A stretch of DNA of 64,000 bases, from positions 1 through 64,000 of the forward strand of contig CAMZIO010000001.1 in the NCBI GenBank assembly GCA_947307255.1. The letters are read 5' to 3'. Within the stretch, counting starts at the first letter, position 1. The number at the start of each line of letters is the position of its first letter. Of the stretch, positions 49,146 through 59,700 are shown one piece after another. This DNA is from an uncultured Clostridia bacterium. Its GTDB lineage: Bacteria > Bacillota > Clostridia > Oscillospirales > Oscillospiraceae. The position numbers and the translations under genes are program-made. Below the pieces are notes generated by a model. The model was not told where the DNA came from and did not search any database. It saw only the letters and a list, made by a program, of their open reading frames with translations.

Positions 49146-49870
49146 GAACTCACCTCCTTTGCGCGGCGGATCAGATCCATGACCACGTCGCCGCCGAGCA
49201 TCAGCCCGCCGCAGCCCGGTACCCAGGCGAGACTGCCCGGCACGCTGCGCCGCCCGGGAGGCGGCGCTTCCAGCGGCGCGGGGGTCAGGGCCTTCTCCGG
49301 GCTGAAGAGCACGCGCAGGTGTGTGATGCCGCGGGTCTTGAGCTCCCGGCGCACCACGCGGGCAAGCGGGCAATTATAGGTCTGGGACAGATCGGTCAGC
49401 CGCAGCTGCGAGGGATCGGTTTTGTTGCCCGTTCCCAGCGCGGAGACGATGGGGATATCACGCGCAAGCGCGGTTGCAATCAGATCCAGCTTGGAGGAAA
49501 CGGTGTCGATCGCGTCAATGACGTAATCGTAATGCGAGCCGAAAAACTCCTCGCGGCTGGCCGCTTCGTATCGGCCGCAGATCGGATGGAGGATCACGCC
49601 GGGATTGATGTCGCGGCAGCGCGCGGCCATGGCCTCCGCCTTGCTCTGGCCGACGGTGGAATGCAGCGCCTCCAGCTGGCGGTTGAGATTGCTCACGCTC
49701 ACGGCGTCGTCGTCCACCAGTGTCAGCTCGCCCACGCCGGAGCGAACCAGCGCCTCCACCGCGTAGCTGCCCACGCCGCCCAGACCGAACACGGCGACGT
49801 GGCTGTTTTGCAGCGCGGCCATGGCGGATTCGCCAAAGAGCATTTGAATACGCAAAAACTGTTCTTGCAT
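49139..49870 (-). CDS. tcdA: tRNA threonylcarbamoyladenosine dehydratase
   Basis: HVAVFGLGGVGSYAVEALVRSGVGELTLVDDDAVSVSNLNRQ. Confidence 0.93.
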   Translation of the reverse strand: MQEQFLRIQMLFGESAMAALQNSHVAVFGLGGVGSYAVEALVRSGVGELTLVDDDAVSVSNLNRQLEALHSTVGQSKAEAMAARCRDINPGVILHPICGRYEAASREEFFGSHYDYVIDAIDTVSSKLDLIATALARDIPIVSALGTGNKTDPSQLRLTDLSQTYNCPLARVVRRELKTRGITHLRVLFSPEKALTPAPLEAPPPGRRSVPGSLAWVPGCGGLMLGGDVVMDLIRRAKEVSSC

Positions 49871-49940
49871 CGGACTACCTCAAAAAAGCAGGATCACAGC
49901 ATAAAAGCCGGCGCATGGCCGGCTTTTATGGGAAGGAGCG

Positions 49941-51389
49941 TCAGTTGACGTACTTGAGGCCGGAAAGCTGCTCCACCTCAGGCTCATCGTCGCCGACGAT
50001 GCCGTTGTACCACTCCTGATAGGCGGCAGACTTGAGGGCGTTGACGACCTGCGTCTGCCAATAGGGGGTATCGGAGGCATCCACAAAATACATGACGTGA
50101 TAACCGTAATCCGTCTTCACGATGCCGGTGTCGCCGTTCCGGCGGGCGGGATCGAAGCACCAGTTATCAAACGCCTCGACCATCTGGCCGCGGGAGATAT
50201 CGGTGTAAAGGCCGCCGTTGGAAGAGGAGCCGCCGTCTGTGGAATTCTCCGCGGCGAGCGCGGCAAAGGACTCCTCAGTGGCTGCGCCGGCCTGCCACTG
50301 GGCAAGCAACTCGTTGGCCTTGTCCTCGCTGTCAACGAGAATATGACGCACGGAAACGGGATGATAGTCGTTGCGGGACTTGCCGTGGAAAATCGCCACG
50401 GAATATCCGGCGTCGGTGCTGTAAGGCAGGACCGCGGCGTCGCCGTCGACGCGCGCGCCGTCAAAGGCCCACTCCTGCAGCTCGGAAGAGCCGTTGGCCA
50501 TCGCCGCGGTGTGGTTGTAGGTAACGTCCATATCCTTGGCAATGGCAATCAGAGACTCGCCGTTTTGATAGCGCTCCAGTGCGGCTTCGGCGTTTGCCTT
50601 GGCCTGCTCAAGCAGCTCGGCCTTTTCCTCGTCGGTGGCGTCGCTGTCGGCTTCAACCAGGAAACGGATATACTCCATGTCGGCGGAGCTGTAAGAGTTG
50701 GGGTCCGCGTCATAGACGCTCTGGATCTCGTCGGCGGTGTAGCTCAGCGAGTCAACATAGGCGTCGGTGTAGGCGTCCGCCAGGGCCAGCGTGCGGAAGT
50801 TGCGCTCGAACACCTGCTTGTTGACCAAGGGGCCGTAAATCGCCTTGAGATACTGGGTTACGCTCATGCCGTTGCTGGCGGCGCTTTCCTTCAGGGAGCT
50901 CCATGCGTTGGCAAGGGCATCGTCCACGGCGGTGCCGGGATCAAAGCCCGCCTCGCTGGCGGCGGCGTTCAAGGCGCGGGAGGAGGCAATGTTGTGCGCG
51001 GCCTGCTCCACGAAGAAGTCAAACCAAGTGCCCTCGCCATAGGGATTTTCCTGGTCGCGCAGCGACTTGGTCTGGTCGAACAGGTAGCTTGCAAGGCTGC
51101 CGTTCTGGCTCATAAAGGAGTTGTAAGCGTTGCGGTAGTAATAGGATGCGTCCGCTGCGGAATAGGTTTCGCCGTCGACCTTCAGCGCGTCGGCGCGGCT
51201 TTGGATGACGTTGGAGTTCCATACCAGCAGCGCCGCCGCGCCCAGCAGAAACAGAGCGATCAGAGCGGTGTAAATGCGGGTGGTGCGGCGCTCCTTGGCC
51301 TTTTCCTGCTGCGCCTTGGTCTGCTTGGGGTCAACGTAGCCGGAACTCATACGTTCCTGGCGGATCTTTTTTTCTCTTGAAGCACTCAT
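49941..51389 (-). CDS. PrsA/SurA-like peptidylprolyl isomerase, membrane anchored
   Basis: N-terminal TM; HPVSVRHILVDSEDKANELLAQWQAGA parvulin domain. Confidence 0.88.
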   Translation of the reverse strand: MSASREKKIRQERMSSGYVDPKQTKAQQEKAKERRTTRIYTALIALFLLGAAALLVWNSNVIQSRADALKVDGETYSAADASYYYRNAYNSFMSQNGSLASYLFDQTKSLRDQENPYGEGTWFDFFVEQAAHNIASSRALNAAASEAGFDPGTAVDDALANAWSSLKESAASNGMSVTQYLKAIYGPLVNKQVFERNFRTLALADAYTDAYVDSLSYTADEIQSVYDADPNSYSSADMEYIRFLVEADSDATDEEKAELLEQAKANAEAALERYQNGESLIAIAKDMDVTYNHTAAMANGSSELQEWAFDGARVDGDAAVLPYSTDAGYSVAIFHGKSRNDYHPVSVRHILVDSEDKANELLAQWQAGAATEESFAALAAENSTDGGSSSNGGLYTDISRGQMVEAFDNWCFDPARRNGDTGIVKTDYGYHVMYFVDASDTPYWQTQVVNALKSAAYQEWYNGIVGDDEPEVEQLSGLKYVN

Positions 51390-51493
51390 GTTTTGTTTCA
51401 GTCCTCTCAATTATTGCGTGTTGCTATGCAAAAATGCTAAAATATTATATCTAATAATATTTCAAACTGCAAGCCTTAGTTTTTGAAAATCTG

Positions 51494-51543
51494 CAGAAAA
51501 AATAAGTGCGGCGCCGCTTTCGCAACAAGCAGCAGCGCCGCAC
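51494..51543 (-). terminator. Terminator of upp
   Basis: gtgcggcgc...gcgccgcac hairpin followed by T-rich tract on minus strand. Confidence 0.6.
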
Positions 51544-51589
51544 GTCGTTTTTATGGCAGAGTCTGCCGCGAAACGGCGAAAGGGCGCGC

Positions 51590-52225
51590 TTACTTCGTGC
51601 CGAAGATGCGGTCGCCCGCGTCGCCGAGGCCGGGGACGATGTATCCGTTGTCGTTGAGCCGTTCATCCACCGCGCCGCAATAGATGTCCACGTCGGGGTG
51701 CTGGGTGCGGATGCAGCGGATCCCCTCAGGCGCGGCGACGAGCACGACCAGCTTGATGTTCTTGCAGCCGCGGCGCTTCATCTCGTCAATGGCAGCCGCC
51801 GCGCTGCCGCCGGTAGCAAGCATCGGGTCGACGATCATCACGTCGCGGGAGGCGATGTCCTTGGGCAGCTTGCAGAAATAGACGTGCGGCTCCAGCGTTT
51901 TTTCATCGCGGTACATACCGATATGCCCCACGCGGGCGGAGGGTACCATGCGCAGCACGCCGTCCACAAGCCCCAGACCGGCGCGCAGGATGGGCACGAC
52001 GGCGACCTTTTTACCGGCGAGCGTCGGCGCTTCCATCGGGCAGATGGGCGTTTCAATGGGCTTGGTGGTCAGCGGCAGATCGCGCGTGGCCTCGTAGGTG
52101 ATGAGCATACCGATCTCGCTGACCAGCTCGCGGAAATCCTTGACGCTGGTGTTCTTATCGCGCATGATCGTCAGCTTGTGAGCGACCAGGGGATGGTCCA
52201 TTACGTGTACTTTTTCATCGAACAT
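51590..52225 (-). CDS. upp: Uracil phosphoribosyltransferase
   Basis: [61 protein letters not shown]. Confidence 0.98.
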   Translation of the reverse strand: MFDEKVHVMDHPLVAHKLTIMRDKNTSVKDFRELVSEIGMLITYEATRDLPLTTKPIETPICPMEAPTLAGKKVAVVPILRAGLGLVDGVLRMVPSARVGHIGMYRDEKTLEPHVYFCKLPKDIASRDVMIVDPMLATGGSAAAAIDEMKRRGCKNIKLVVLVAAPEGIRCIRTQHPDVDIYCGAVDERLNDNGYIVPGLGDAGDRIFGTK

Positions 52226-52241
52226 AGTAAGATCCTCCATT

Positions 52242-52970
52242 TTATAGTTTACCGGTCAATTCTGTTTCGGTTTGCTGCAATTTTGCATTGCGCTCGCGCT
52301 CGGCCTGCGAGATGCGCAGATACGCCGGCCGCAGCGCCTGGGCGCTGCAGGCCTCGCCGCGCGCATAGGCGTTCTGCGCCGCCAGCGCCACGCCCACGGC
52401 GTTTTGCCAGCGCAGCGCGGCGGGGGAAAGCTCACACGCAACGCCGTTTTTGGAAAGGTCGTCATAGCACAGCAGCGCGCCGTCGCCCAGGACGATTTTG
52501 CGCCGGGGATCGCCGCGCAGTTCCTCACGCACGTCCTCGAGTGCGATTGCCCGGTCGGGGCACAGGCGGGTGAGCGCGCCGCCCTGCGCCTGAAAAAGCG
52601 CGTTGTAGATCTGGTGGCGCCGGGCGTCCATTGCGCACACCAGCAGCGCGTCCAGATGGGCGAGGTTATAGGCCATAGCCTCCAACGTGGACACGCCGAG
52701 GCAGGGCTTGTCCGCCGCCCAGGCCAGGCCCTTGAGCGCGCTGACCCCGATGCGCAGCCCCGTGAACGATCCGGGACCCGCCGCAACGGCCAGCGCGTCC
52801 AGCTCGGCAAGCGTCAGCTCCGCGTTTTGCAGCATAGCTTCCACCATCGGCATCAGCGTGCGGCTGTGCGTCAGCCCCGTGCACTGAAAGCAGGAGGCGA
52901 GCACGCCGCCATCCTCCACCACGGCGGCGGAGACGCTTTTTGCGGATGTCTCCAAAGCAAGCAGTTTCAT
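52242..52970 (-). CDS. tsaB: tRNA threonylcarbamoyladenosine biosynthesis protein TsaB
   Basis: [39 protein letters not shown]. Confidence 0.95.
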   Translation of the reverse strand: MKLLALETSAKSVSAAVVEDGGVLASCFQCTGLTHSRTLMPMVEAMLQNAELTLAELDALAVAAGPGSFTGLRIGVSALKGLAWAADKPCLGVSTLEAMAYNLAHLDALLVCAMDARRHQIYNALFQAQGGALTRLCPDRAIALEDVREELRGDPRRKIVLGDGALLCYDDLSKNGVACELSPAALRWQNAVGVALAAQNAYARGEACSAQALRPAYLRISQAERERNAKLQQTETELTGKL

Positions 52971-53404
52971 GGATTCGCTCTCCCTTCCACGCCGGAAACG
53001 GTGATCGTGCGCCAGTCGTCGTGCCCTGCCACGCGGGAGAAATCCACCGTGATGGCGTCCGTCGGCAGGTCGTCGGGGATGCGCTCGCTCCACTCGATGG
53101 CACACACGCCGCCGCGCTCGAGATAATCCTCCCACCCGATATCAAACAGCTCCTCTGCGGAGCGGAGACGGTAAAGGTCAAAATGGAACAGGGGGAGCGG
53201 CCCGTCGTATTCGTTGACGATCGTGAACGTCGGGCTGGTAACGCGGCCGCGGCAGCCGAGTCCTCGCGCAAGCCCGCGGGTAAAGGCGGTTTTGCCCATA
53301 CCGAGCGAGCCGGTGTAGGCCAGCACGTCGCCCCGGCGCAGGAGCTGCGCCAGCGCCGCGCCGCAAGCTTCCGTTTCGGTTACGCTGTGGCTGATATACT
53401 GCAC
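52967..53404 (-). CDS. tsaE: tRNA threonylcarbamoyladenosine biosynthesis ATPase TsaE (GTG start)
   Basis: GSLGMGKTAFTRGLARGLG; SPTFTIVNEYDG; LYHFDLYR-type LFHFDLYRL. Confidence 0.95.
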   Translation of the reverse strand: MQYISHSVTETEACGAALAQLLRRGDVLAYTGSLGMGKTAFTRGLARGLGCRGRVTSPTFTIVNEYDGPLPLFHFDLYRLRSAEELFDIGWEDYLERGGVCAIEWSERIPDDLPTDAITVDFSRVAGHDDWRTITVSGVEGRANP

Positions 53405-53542
53405 GCGCGTGCCCCCTTTCCCATTCTGCCGCATTCTATCATGGAAGTATAGCATACCCGCCGCGCTTTGACAATCGTTTTTCGCCGGATTTTTCGCGCC
53501 GCTCCGCAGGCGGGGAAAACGCAAAAAAATGGCGTGCCGCCC

Positions 53543-53571
53543 TTGACTATATGCGGTTGGCACATTATACT
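53543..53571 (+). promoter_or_regulatory. Promoter of the SLH protein gene
   Basis: TTGACT - 17 bp - TATACT, ~140 nt upstream of ATG. Confidence 0.6.
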
Positions 53572-53710
53572 TGTATCACAACACTTTTCGGCTGCGCCGG
53601 CGGCCGCAGAGAGAAGGGGGAGGAGGCGCTTACCGCACGCTACCGGCACTGCGCAAAACCACGATTACGCAAAGATACGAAACGATGTGAACGATGCAAA
53701 GAAAAGAGGA

Positions 53711-56700
53711 ATGAGTATGACAAAAAACCGACTTCACAAGGCGCTGAGTCTGTTTCTCGCCCTGGTGATGTGCGTGAGCCTGATCCCCTGGGAGATCACG
53801 GCACGCGCGGCGAGCGCGCTCTCCCCCGTCGCAGCGGGGCTGGAGGCGGTCCGCGACTACCAGGACGGGCAGCAGGCCGGAAAAGCCTCGAACTATTATG
53901 AGTATGTCTATTACGGCGGCCTGCAATGGCGCGTGCTGGACGGCGAGGCCGATTCCGGCAACGGCACGGGTATGCTGCTGCTGAGCGAAAAAGCGCTTGG
54001 CGATGTGTTCCCGATGCACGCCCACTATTACGGCATTTACCCCGGTTCTAAGGATTACAATTCTACGACCAAGGGCTATTTGGCCCTTGACGTGCGCAAG
54101 TATCTTACGGGGCAGGGGACCTATACGCCGTTCCAGACCTGCCGCGCGATCAATGATAAAGAACTGTATCCTGCAGAATGGAAGAATAGCAATTATTACC
54201 GCAGCGTTATTGCGGACGACCCCAATAACGCAAACGACGAATTCGACCATGGCCCGCAGCCCGGCGTTCAGTATTACGTCATCGACCAGGAGAACTATAT
54301 TGAGGAAACCGAGACGCTCACTGACGAAACGTTTGCGCTCGGCGCTTACTATACCAAGGACAGCGGAAATACCGACCCTGAGAATACCTTCGTTCCCGGG
54401 ACGACCTATTATTACGACGCCTCGACGTATAAGGAGTGGGATTCTGCCGGGAAGGACAAGTTTGACTCCGGACAGGTCTATTATCGCTTCTATCTGTATA
54501 CGGAAGATAATCTCAACACCTACGGCTTTGTGCCCATTATGGGCACCCGGTATTATAACGGATACCGGAAAGGCTATACCACGGGCGTCATCAGCGGACG
54601 CTCTGCCGCCCACGAGAACTTTGCCAATGATTACGGTATTTCCAACGCGGAACAGGCCGCCGTGCTTCCGGCCACCAAGTCGGGTGTCCCCGCGCACAAG
54701 ATAACTGCTGAAACAACATATAGCAGCCCGCTGGATGACGACACCTACTTCCTGCTCTCTGCGGAGGAGGGCTTCAGCCCCGAGTATGGCTTTGGGGTAA
54801 AGGGAAACAGAATAGCCAAAACAACCGGCGGATCGGCTAGACCGTGGATGCTGCGCACCGCCTACAGGGATTATTTATATGTTGGCGCAATGAGCTCCAG
54901 TGGTACGTTAGCCAGGATCAAGGGCAACGCTCCTTCATCGCGCCTTCGCCCCGCCTTCTATCTCAACCCTGCGGCGGTGCTCTTCGTGTCTGAGGCCGGC
55001 ACGGGCGGCAAAGCGGGCGCCACAAGCAGCACCTTCAGCGCCTTTGCCTCCGCCGCCACCCAGAGATGGAAGCTGACGCTGCGCGACAGCACGCTTTCGG
55101 TTGATGCCTCGGCCGCGGCGGTGAACGGGAACACCGTTGACGTGGATTACAGCGGCGCCAGCGCCACGGGTGAGAACGTTTGGCTCTCCGCCATCGTAAC
55201 CGACGGCGCGGGCAAGCAGATCTACGGCTACACCAAGCTGGAAAAGATCGACGTCCCCGGCAAACAGGCCGGCCGGACGCAGTTGACCCTGCCCACGGCT
55301 TTGGTGAACGGCGTGGAAACCCAGCTTACGCCGGATAACTGCCGGATTCAGGTCTTTTTGGAGCGCTGCGGCGGCGCGCAGGAGACGGACTACGCCTCCA
55401 AGCCGGTGGTGCTCAACGTGCCGCAATGTGAAAACGCGGAGCACGTCTGGTCCGAATGGGAGCTTCCGGAGGAAGTCTCCTGCACCGAGGGCTACACGAA
55501 AACCCGCTATTGCCTGTTTTGCGGCACGGAGGAGAGCGAGACCGTAGCCCCTGCCGGCCACGATCCGGTCTGCCACGTTCAGGTGAACGCCAAGTGTGAG
55601 GACGGCGAGTGCGGCATAGGGGAGTATTGGGAGTGCACGGTCTGCGGCCGCCTGTTCAAGGACGCGGCCTGCACCGAGGAAGTTGCGAACTTGAGCGCGC
55701 TGGTGATTTATCCTACCCACGAGACAGTAAAAGAGTACCACGTGGCCAGCGATCCGCACTTCCATTATGCAAGTAAAGTGTGTGTCAATTGCGGCAACAC
55801 GATTGAAGTAAACAACGGCCGCACCAAGTGGTCGGTACATACGGGCGTTACCTGCGCCGAGGGCGGCGTGTGCACCACCTGCGGCGCGGAGGTCCCCGCC
55901 GGACATGCCATCAATACGATTAACAGCACTTCCCTGATCCGTTATTCCGTGGCGCCCACCTGTACTGAGCCCGGAGTGGGCGTATACAGATGCCTGCTGT
56001 GCGGCGAAGAGGTGGACGGAATAGAAGTCCCCGAGCTGGGCCATATGTGGAGCGGCCGCGTCAAGGTCAGAACGGAGACCTACGATCTGGACGGTCTGAA
56101 CTACCGTTACTGCACGCGCTGCGGCGAGACGGATATCACCGAGGTTCCGCTCAATCGCCTGCCCGCTACCATCGTGATCACCGGTCCGGAGAGCTTCGTC
56201 AACGAGACGGGCGCGCCGGTAACGGCGACGCCCGATGACAGCGGCACCTTCCGCTTCGACCACTACGCCGTGGATGAAAGAGGCGCCACGACCGAGGCCA
56301 CCGGCCTGCTGCCCGAGGGCGTGAACTACAACGCCACGATCCGCTGGTACAAGCACGAGGCAACCGGCGCGCGCTATGAGTGGGATCATGCGCCCAGCAC
56401 GCCGGGCACCTATTCGCTGGGGATCAGCGCGTCCATCGCCAACACCACCGAGGTGGACGACAACGGCAACCCCGTGCACAGCTATCTCGCCACGGAGGAG
56501 GTTTTCTTCGACTTCGAGATCCTCGCCCCCTCCGGCGAAAACCTTATCACCGCCTTTGAAGTCCCCGGACAGGTCGGTGAATCCGCGATCAACCACGGAC
56601 AGGGCACCATCGTCTTTACCATGCCCTATAACACGAGCGATGAGGATATGAGAGCCCTTGCGCCGAGCACGGTGAGCGTATCGGATAACGCCACGCTCAT

Positions 56701-59700
56701 CGAACCGGCCGATCCCGAAACCGCGCGCGACTATTTCAACAGCCCCAGCGGCGTGAAGTACGTGGTGCGCGCGCAGGACGGCTCGGAGAAGACCTACTGG
56801 GTCAGCGCGGTGCGCGAGTCCGCAGACCGCACGGTTTCCTTTGAAACCTACGGCGGCTCCACGCACAGAAGCCGCCCCGTTACCATCGGGGAAACCTACG
56901 GCGGCGAGCAGGATTCCGAAGGCTACGACCACGCGCTGCCCGTGCCCACGAAGGAGGGCTTTGTCTTCGAGGGCTGGTATCTGGAGGACGGCGAGCAGCC
57001 CGGCACGGTGTTTGCCACGCTGATCGACAACGACAGCGTCGTTACCGTAACGACGGACCACACGCTCTACGCCAAGTGGAGAGAGCTCAAGACCATCGTC
57101 CCCGTCGGCACGAACGTGGAGTATGACTACGACGGCAATCCGCATCCCTATTTCCCCAAGGCCCAGATTTACGGCACGGATCCCGCGGAGTACGTGGAAG
57201 CTGACGCCGATACGATGAACGGCTTTGTGGTAACGTATACGGATGCGTCGGGACAGACCACCGACACCGCGCCCAGCGCGGTCGGCGTCTACGACGTAAC
57301 CTATACGCGTGCCGCGGACGACGTGTATCGGGCGATGACCCCGGACGGCACCGCGAAGCTGACCATTAAGTACAGCCATTATTACACCGTAACCTATCAG
57401 GACGGCCTGGACGGTGATGTCTTTGAGGATCAGGTCTTCACGGACGTTGCGCCCGACAGCCCCACGCCGCCCTTTGACGGCGAGATCCCCCCGCGCGAGG
57501 GGTACGTTTTCGCGGGCTGGCAGCCGGAGGTCGCGGCGACCGTAACGGCGGACGCCACCTACGTCGCCCAGTGGAAGGCTGACGACAACGGCGACGGCGT
57601 TGCCGACGAGCGGCAGGTCTTCGTGGAATACGTTTCCGCGGATGAGACCAAGGGCACCGTTACCGGCGAAACAGAGGTATTTACGGCGGAGGAAGGCGAA
57701 TCCTGGGTAACGGTCAGGACGACCGCCGAGGGTGTTACCGCAACGCCCAAGACCGGGTATCAGCTTGAAAACTGGACCAACAGCGAAAACGACAATACCA
57801 ACACGACCGGCGCATTTGCGTTCGGCGCGGTTCACGTCGGCACGACGATCACGGTTACCGCAAATTGGAGCCGTGCGGCCCAGACCCTCACGCCCGTGAG
57901 CGAGGAGCAGACGCGCATCTACGACGGCACGCCCAAGCACTACCTGCCCAAGGCGTCGGTCGACCGCAGCAATCCCGTGGAGTACGTCCAGGCGAGCGAG
58001 GATGACGCCAACGGTTTCCGCGTGGAGTACAAGGGTGCGAACGATGCGGCGTATACGACCACCGCGCCTTCTGCCATCGGCACGTATTCGGTGCGCTTCA
58101 GCCGGAGCGCGGATAACACGTATGCCGCCATGGACGGCGGCACCGGCACGCTGGTGATTGAGGCGGGAACGCACTATACCGTTACGTACAGCGACGGCGA
58201 GAACAACGCGGTCTTCCCGGAGCAGAAGTACGAGGATCTGAATCCCGACAGCCCCACGCCGCCCTTTGACGGCGAGATCCCCCCGCGCGAGGGGTACGTT
58301 TTCGCGGGCTGGCAGCCGGAGGTCGCGGCGACCGTAACGGCGGACGCCACCTACGTCGCCCAGTGGAAGGCTGACGACAACGGCGACGGCATTGCCGACG
58401 ATTGCCAGATCTTCGTGGAATACGTTTCCGCGGATGAGACCAAGGGTACCGTTACCGGCGCGACGGAGGTGTTCTCCGGCGAGAAGAACGGCGATGTCAT
58501 TGAAGTGGTTACCACGGCAAGAGACGTAACGGCCACCCCGGCGGAGGGTTACGTCCTTGACTGCTGGACCAACAGCAAGAACAACGATACCAGCGCCGAC
58601 GGTAGATTTGATCTGGGCCTGATCCGGGCAGCCGGCCAGACCATCACGGTTACCGCCCAGTGGACGGCGGATGAAAACAACGACGGTACGCCCGACGAGT
58701 ATCAGGTCTTCGTGCAGTACGTTTCCGAGAGCGACGACAAGGGGACGGTTACCCCGGTGAACGCTGCGGAAGTCTATACGGCCGCGATGAATGAGGACGG
58801 CAGCTATAAGACCGTCGTCAATCTGACGACCGCGGGCGCTGCGGCGCAGGCCGGAAGCCATTACGCCTTTGATCGCTTTACGAACAGCTTTGACGGACAG
58901 ACCGACTATGACGACGGCGTGTTCAAGCTGATGAACGTGCCAGTTGGAACGACGGTTACCGTTACGGCACATTTCAGCCAGGACAGCAACAACGACGGTA
59001 CGCCCGACGAGTATCAGGTCTTCGTCCAGTACGTTTCCGAGAGCGACGACAAGGGGACGGTTACCCCGGTGAACGCTGCGGAAGTCTATACGGCCGCGAT
59101 GAATGAGGACGGCAGCTATAAGACCGTCGTCAATCTGACGACCGCGGGCGCTGCGGCGCAGGCCGGAAGCCATTACGCCTTTGATCGCTTTACGAACAGC
59201 TTTGACGGACAGACCGACTATGACGACGGCGTGTTCAAGCTGATGAACGTGCCAGTTGGAACGACGGTTACCGTTACGGCACATTTCAGCCAGGACAGCA
59301 ACAACGACGGTACGCCCGACCGGTATCAGGTCTTCGTGCAGTACGTTTCCGAGAGCACGGCCAAGGGTACCGTCAGCGGCAATACCGAGCAGGTGTTCTC
59401 CGCCGAGCAGAAGGAAGACGGCAGCTATGAAGCGTATGCGGACGTGAATACCCAGGCGGTAACCGCCACCGGCAAGGACGGCTATGCTCTGGATCGCTTC
59501 ACCAACGACTACAACAGCACCGTCAGTATGGACGGCGTCCTTAACCTCGCGTCCGTGCCGGTCGGCAGAACGATTACGGTTACGGCCCGCTTTGCCGCGG
59601 ATCAGTACGGTCCGGACGGCGAGACCGGCGACGGCATTGCCGACAAGTATCAGGTGATCGTCCTCTACGAGGTCGACGCGCCCGATCAGGGCAAGATCGT

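Noticed and set aside
53468-53710. N-terminal extension of the SLH ORF in the track
   Set aside because: Lies across the promoter and 5' UTR; the signal peptide follows the ATG at 53711/53717.
53711-55000. Diversity-generating retroelement target (C-type-lectin-like head)
   Set aside because: No reverse transcriptase, template repeat or accessory gene seen in the window, and the lectin-like fold is unproven.
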